A stretch of 8,759 nucleotides of DNA, from contig JBLHWU010000241.1 in the NCBI GenBank assembly GCA_047629355.1, positions 1 through 8,759 of the forward strand, read 5' to 3'. Position numbers and translations under genes: made by a program. How positions within the stretch are numbered: position 1 is the first letter of the stretch; every line of letters begins with the position of its first letter. This stretch comes from CAYUNA01 sp047629355 (GTDB lineage: Bacteria > Bacteroidota > Bacteroidia > Chitinophagales > Saprospiraceae). Of the stretch, positions 6,365 to 8,759 are shown piece by piece. Below the pieces are notes generated by a model. That model did no database searches. It saw only the letters and a program-made list of their open reading frames with translations, and had not been told where the DNA came from.

Positions 6365-6539
6365 TAGACATTTGAAATATTGTTTTAACTAAACCCTTCT
6401 TGACGCAGAGGTACACGCTTGCGGTCAACCAATGTCTTGATTATCAACATATTGGTCGGACACAAAGGTACTCCCTACAGATAATATCATCAGTTGGTTA
6501 GCAAATTGATTTAGTTAAATTTCAATATTAAAATGTCTA
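6365..6539. mobile_element. 175-bp inverted-repeat element, MITE-like, no transposase
   Basis: The left arm 6365-6393 and right arm 6510-6539 are inverted copies sharing three blocks in order: TAGACATTT, AATATTG and TTTAACTAAA (26 paired positions, with small gaps). The ends read TA-GACATTT ... AAATGTC-TA, compatible with a TA target duplication as made by IS630/Tc1-type transposases. The interior (6394-6509) contains further complementary pairs: TTGAC-GCA/TGC-G-GTCAA (6400-6426) and ACCAAT/ATTGGT (about 6428-6455). There is no ORF of note. An alternative is a structured RNA at the uppP 3' end. It starts immediately after the uppP stop codon. Confidence 0.6.
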
Positions 6540-6575
6540 AGGACATACTTTATTTATTCAAAAAATTGATTTTAC

Positions 6576-6607
6576 TTGCAAAAGTCATTTTTTTTTAAAA
6601 ACTTTTG
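6576..6607 (+). promoter_or_regulatory. Putative promoter of truB
   Basis: TTG at 6576-6578, a 21-bp spacer, then AACTTTTG at 6600-6607, one mismatch from TAnnTTTG. This is the only candidate in the window with both boxes at a suitable distance. It gives a leader of about 30 bases before the ATG at 6644 and argues against the in-frame TTG start at 6605, which lies inside the -7 box. Confidence 0.5.
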
Positions 6608-6643
6608 TCATCCCAAATATATTTTTTCATCAAAATAAAATAC

Positions 6644-7372
6644 ATGAATAGCGAAGACCCGCTGTCCCAATACGATTTTCAAGCCGGTGCCACCCTACTC
6701 GTCGATAAGCCGAAAGGTTGGACTTCTTTTGATGTAGTTAACAAACTACGCTACAAAATAAAACACCGCCTGGGAATCAAAAAAATTAAAGTCGGACACG
6801 CCGGCACACTCGACCCAATGGCGACGGGTTTGCTGATTATTTGTACGGGAAAATTCACGAAAAAACTCGCGGATTTTCAAGTCTTCTCCAAAGAATATAC
6901 GGGTGAAATTACGTTAGGTGCAACTACTCCGTCCTTCGATGCTGAGACAGAAATCGACCAGACTTATCCAACTGGGCACATTGATAATGAGTTGGTTGAG
7001 TATACGAGAAAGACTTTCTTGGGAGATTTAGAGCAATATCCGCCAATGTTTTCTGCCATCAAAGTAGATGGTCAACCTTTGTATAAAAAGGCACGCCAAG
7101 GTATCGTTGTTGAGGTTAAGCCTCGCCCGGTCACTATTTACGATTTTGAAGTGACCAATGTTGAAGTTCCTAAGTTGCATTTTCGAATAAAATGTAGTAA
7201 AGGCACCTACATCCGTTCTATTGCGTACGACTTTGGAAAGGCGGTGCAATCGGGTGGCTATTTGACGGAATTGACACGGACGAAAATTGGGAAGTATCAC
7301 TTGGAGAATGCTTGGAATTTGGAGGATTTGGTGGAGAAATTGGAGAATGTAACGGATAACTTGGAGACGTAA
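6644..7372 (+). CDS. truB: tRNA pseudouridine(55) synthase TruB
   Basis: TruB (EC 5.4.99.25) isomerises U55 in the T-loop of tRNAs to pseudouridine in the cytoplasm. From the ATG at 6644 the protein has 242 residues, a short TruB with the catalytic domain and little or no C-terminal PUA extension, as is common in Bacteroidota. Visible motifs are LLVDKPKGWTSFDVV (18-32), VGHAGTLDPMATGLL (50-64) with the catalytic aspartate D57, and KGTYIRSIAYDFG (186-198). An in-frame TTG at 6605 would add 13 residues, but it overlaps the probable -7 element, so the ATG is chosen. It closes the conserved ftsX - uppP - truB order. In many Bacteroidota ribF follows, but here a 426-bp repeat-rich gap follows and ribF is absent from the window. 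Confidence 0.96.
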   Translation: MNSEDPLSQYDFQAGATLLVDKPKGWTSFDVVNKLRYKIKHRLGIKKIKVGHAGTLDPMATGLLIICTGKFTKKLADFQVFSKEYTGEITLGATTPSFDAETEIDQTYPTGHIDNELVEYTRKTFLGDLEQYPPMFSAIKVDGQPLYKKARQGIVVEVKPRPVTIYDFEVTNVEVPKLHFRIKCSKGTYIRSIAYDFGKAVQSGGYLTELTRTKIGKYHLENAWNLEDLVEKLENVTDNLET

Positions 7373-7378
7373 TATTTT

Positions 7379-7405
7379 AATTGGAATGAATTCCAATTGT
7401 TTTTT
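7379..7405 (+). terminator. Palindrome with T-tract after truB
   Basis: AATTGGAAT (7379-7387), GA, ATTCCAATT (7390-7398): a 9-bp perfect inverted repeat followed by GTTTTTT, 6 bp after the truB stop. The AT-rich stem is weak as a terminator, but the T-tract and position fit. The same core palindrome recurs at 7711-7728, so it is also a repeat unit. A mini-hairpin CGC-CTA-GCG follows at 7408-7416. Confidence 0.55.
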
Positions 7406-7441
7406 ATCGCCTAGCGCACAGTAAATTCACATAAGAATCGA

Positions 7442-7500
7442 GAAAATCGCAAGATTTTCGAGCTTCATGCAACACCATGCGCATTGCCTGCGGCAATGCG
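7442..7500. repeat. Two further hairpins in the truB-GNAT gap
   Basis: GAAAATC-GCAA-GATTTTC (7442-7459) is a 7-bp stem closed by a GNRA-type tetraloop. CGCATTGCC-TGC-GGCAATGCG (7480-7500) is a 9-bp GC-rich stem. They precede the REP-like hairpin at 7511-7553, separated from it by GGGCGGGTTC. Together they look like one composite repetitive element. The gap 7373-7798 has no credible gene. Confidence 0.6.
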
Positions 7501-7510
7501 GGGCGGGTTC

Positions 7511-7553
7511 TTGAGGGAAGAAAGCAGTTTTACAAAGAGCTTTCCTCCCTCAA
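7511..7553. repeat. REP-like hairpin, copy 2
   Basis: TTGAGGGAAGAAAGC (7511-7525) pairs with GCTTTCCTCCCTCAA (7539-7553) with one mismatch. The loop contains TTTTACAA (7528-7535) and the right arm is followed by ACTCCCT. Copy 1 at 18-59 shares the stem base TTGAGGG/CCCTCAA, the loop word and the 3' flank, while the stem middle differs. The eighth pair is T-A in copy 1 and A-T here, a compensatory change. Confidence 0.75.
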
Positions 7554-7710
7554 ACTCCCTTGACTTAAAATGCAATGAAATTTGATTGATAATGTATTAA
7601 ATTTAGACTCTTTTTTTATAAACCATTAATTATCATTTTTTTTAAAGAATTTGAATAGCTAATTTCAAGCTACAAAAAGCCATGTGACTATGTGAACTAT
7701 ATGGTAGAAA

Positions 7711-7728
7711 ATTGGAATTAATTCCAAT
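7711..7728. repeat. 18-bp perfect palindrome, second copy
   Basis: ATTGGAAT-TA-ATTCCAAT is the same as the core at 7380-7397 except for one of the two central bases. It too is followed within about 20 bases by a CGC...GCG pair (7736-7748). The two copies flank the hairpin cluster. It lies about 70 bp before the acetyltransferase start. Confidence 0.65.
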
Positions 7729-7798
7729 AACGTTACGCTAAGTATGCGAAAAAAACGACTTTTTTCATTTAAAAAGTTCAAAAAGCAACCTTAAGAAA

Positions 7799-8323
7799 AT
7801 GAACAACATCTCACTCATTCCTATTCAAAATTCCGATATTCTCCTCCTTTTAGACCTCGCCAGATCTACTTTCATTAATAGCTACGCCCACCTCAACGAC
7901 CCTAAGAGTTTCAACGACTACGTTACTGCCAATTTCAATTTGACAAAAATAACTACGGAATTCAACCATCCAGAATCGGCGTTTTTCTTTGCTAAAAAGG
8001 ACAGAGAAATTTGCGGTTATTTAAAATTAAATTGGGAAGCAGCACAGACTGATTATCCAGTTAAAAACGGCGTTGAGATTGAAAGAATCTATGTTTTACA
8101 AGCCTTTCAAGGACAGAAAATTGGAAAATTAATGGTTGAAGAGACCATTCAGTTTTCAAAATCTAAGAATCTGGAATGGCTTTGGTTAGGGGTTTGGGAA
8201 CGCAATCCGAAGGCGATTGGCTTTTATGAAAAGATGGGTTTTGAGGCATTTGGGGAGCATGTTTTTGTGTTGGGTGAAGAGCAGCAAACTGATGTTTTGA
8301 TGCGGCAGAAAATAGGAGAATAG
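7799..8323 (+). CDS. GNAT N-acetyltransferase, PaiA-like
   Basis: A 174-residue acetyl-CoA-dependent acetyltransferase of the GNAT superfamily. The central strand and pyrophosphate-binding loop read IERIYVLQAFQGQKIGKLM (94-112), with the QGQKIG acetyl-CoA loop. The second half, WLWLGVWERNPKAIGFYEKM (127-146) followed by GF, includes Y143 at the usual general-acid position. The order IERIYV - LGVWERN - FYEKMGF - G.H.F.LG.E.QTD is what I recall of Bacillus subtilis PaiA, a spermidine/spermine acetyltransferase, and the length fits. Polyamine substrate is therefore likely but unproven; other amines or peptide N-termini remain possible. The ATG at 7799 has no Shine-Dalgarno sequence and no clear TAnnTTTG upstream. 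It stands alone between the repeat cluster and an insertion sequence, without a paiB-type neighbour. Confidence 0.88.
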   Translation: MNNISLIPIQNSDILLLLDLARSTFINSYAHLNDPKSFNDYVTANFNLTKITTEFNHPESAFFFAKKDREICGYLKLNWEAAQTDYPVKNGVEIERIYVLQAFQGQKIGKLMVEETIQFSKSKNLEWLWLGVWERNPKAIGFYEKMGFEAFGEHVFVLGEEQQTDVLMRQKIGE

Positions 8324-8494
8324 CCAAAATAAACAAAAAAAGGGGCAGCCGCTTAACTACAACTACCCTTGTATAATAATAACTCAAAAAAAATTCATTT
8401 GGCTTTTATTAAGGAATGCGAAATAAATAGATTCAGATTTTAAAGAATTTTGCAGCTCCTTTACAAAAAATAGAACCTCAACAAAAGACTTTAT

Positions 8495-8759
8495 TTACAA
8501 ACCTACAGCTCTGTAAATTGGATGTAATTTACGCTCATTTCTAAAATGCACCCTCAGATTATGCAAACTGTTGCAAATCTCAATGACCCTGTCACGTTTT
8601 TCTCTTGCGTAGATTCGCATTCTCTCAAGCGTGATTCTACATCGTTTCACCCCGCCAATAGCGTGTTCCACCGTTATTCTTACTCCAGAAATCAAGTAAT
8701 TCTCAAACTTTTGCTCCTTTGTCAATTCCTCGTTTTTTGGCTTTTTGTGAGGCATAAAT
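8495..8759 (-). CDS. IS5-like DDE transposase, C-terminal part (cut by window edge)
   Basis: This is the C-terminal end of a DDE transposase of the IS5-like group (DDE_Tnp_4 type), which cuts and joins insertion-sequence DNA. The visible 86 residues from an internal Met at 8755 carry the region with the third catalytic acid, RITVEHAIGGVKR (E30 in this numbering), preceded by a Lys-rich stretch and ELTKEQ, and followed by EICNSLHNLR. Full proteins of this group are about 250 residues or more. The frame stays open through the right edge of the window, so the Met is internal and the gene continues outside. The catalytic Asp residues lie beyond the edge. The left terminus of the IS must fall in 8324-8494, but without the other end its inverted repeat cannot be set. 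No frameshift is seen here. Confidence 0.85.
   Translation of the reverse strand, partial: FMPHKKPKNEELTKEQKFENYLISGVRITVEHAIGGVKRCRITLERMRIYAREKRDRVIEICNSLHNLRVHFRNERKLHPIYRAVGL

Noticed and set aside
7028..7396. 122-codon minus-strand ORF opposite the end of truB
   Set aside because: It is antisense to the conserved TruB region, has no recognisable motif, and starts in the palindrome.
7373..7798. CRISPR-like array in the repeat-rich gap
   Set aside because: There are no regularly spaced direct repeats; the units are unlike hairpins and only the 18-bp palindrome occurs twice.
8340..8370. Possible terminator AAGGG...CCCTT after the acetyltransferase
   Set aside because: Only five clean base pairs around a long loop and no T-tract; too weak to call.
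8163..8387. 74-codon minus-strand ORF overlapping the acetyltransferase end
   Set aside because: It is antisense to conserved GNAT motifs and has no start signal or domain.

Overview
The window looks like a chromosomal segment of a low-GC member of the Bacteroidota, possibly of the Saprospiria type. Three things support this. The conserved order ftsX - DUF3098 gene - uppP - truB is present. There are several -7 elements of the form TAnnTTTG, the hallmark of the Bacteroidota primary sigma factor. Start codons mostly lack Shine-Dalgarno sequences. The family-level assignment is inference from gene content only.

Layout. 1-204 holds one copy of a REP-like hairpin and the dapF leader. dapF (205-993, +) makes meso-diaminopimelate for lysine and peptidoglycan and is followed by a strong hairpin terminator. 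A 195-bp imperfect inverted repeat (1181-1375) overlaps the 3' end of a minus-strand gene for a membrane-anchored coiled-coil protein with a helix-hairpin-helix domain (1369-2058). Upstream of it, on the same strand, is an OmpA-family peptidoglycan-binding protein (2171-2998). An AT-rich divergent spacer (2999-3371) carries a -7 element for each direction. Then comes a plus-strand run: a small membrane-anchored coiled-coil protein (3372-3860), ftsX (3962-4834), a DUF3098 membrane protein (4909-5247), uppP (5528-6364) and truB (6644-7372). A repeat-rich gap (7373-7798) leads to a PaiA-like GNAT acetyltransferase (7799-8323) and the C-terminal part of an IS5-like transposase that runs off the right edge (8495-8759, -).

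Function. Most genes concern the cell envelope: DapF makes a peptidoglycan precursor, UppP recycles the undecaprenyl carrier, FtsX links division to peptidoglycan hydrolysis, and the OmpA-like protein probably binds peptidoglycan. TruB modifies tRNA.

I found no defence system, CRISPR array, phage or biosynthetic cluster. The unusual part is the non-coding DNA. Nearly every gap holds a different palindromic element: a REP-like hairpin in two copies with a compensatory stem change, a head-to-head pair of hairpins, two 175-195-bp inverted-repeat elements abutting or overlapping stop codons, and a repeated 18-bp palindrome. None of these has a recognisable mobility gene in the window.
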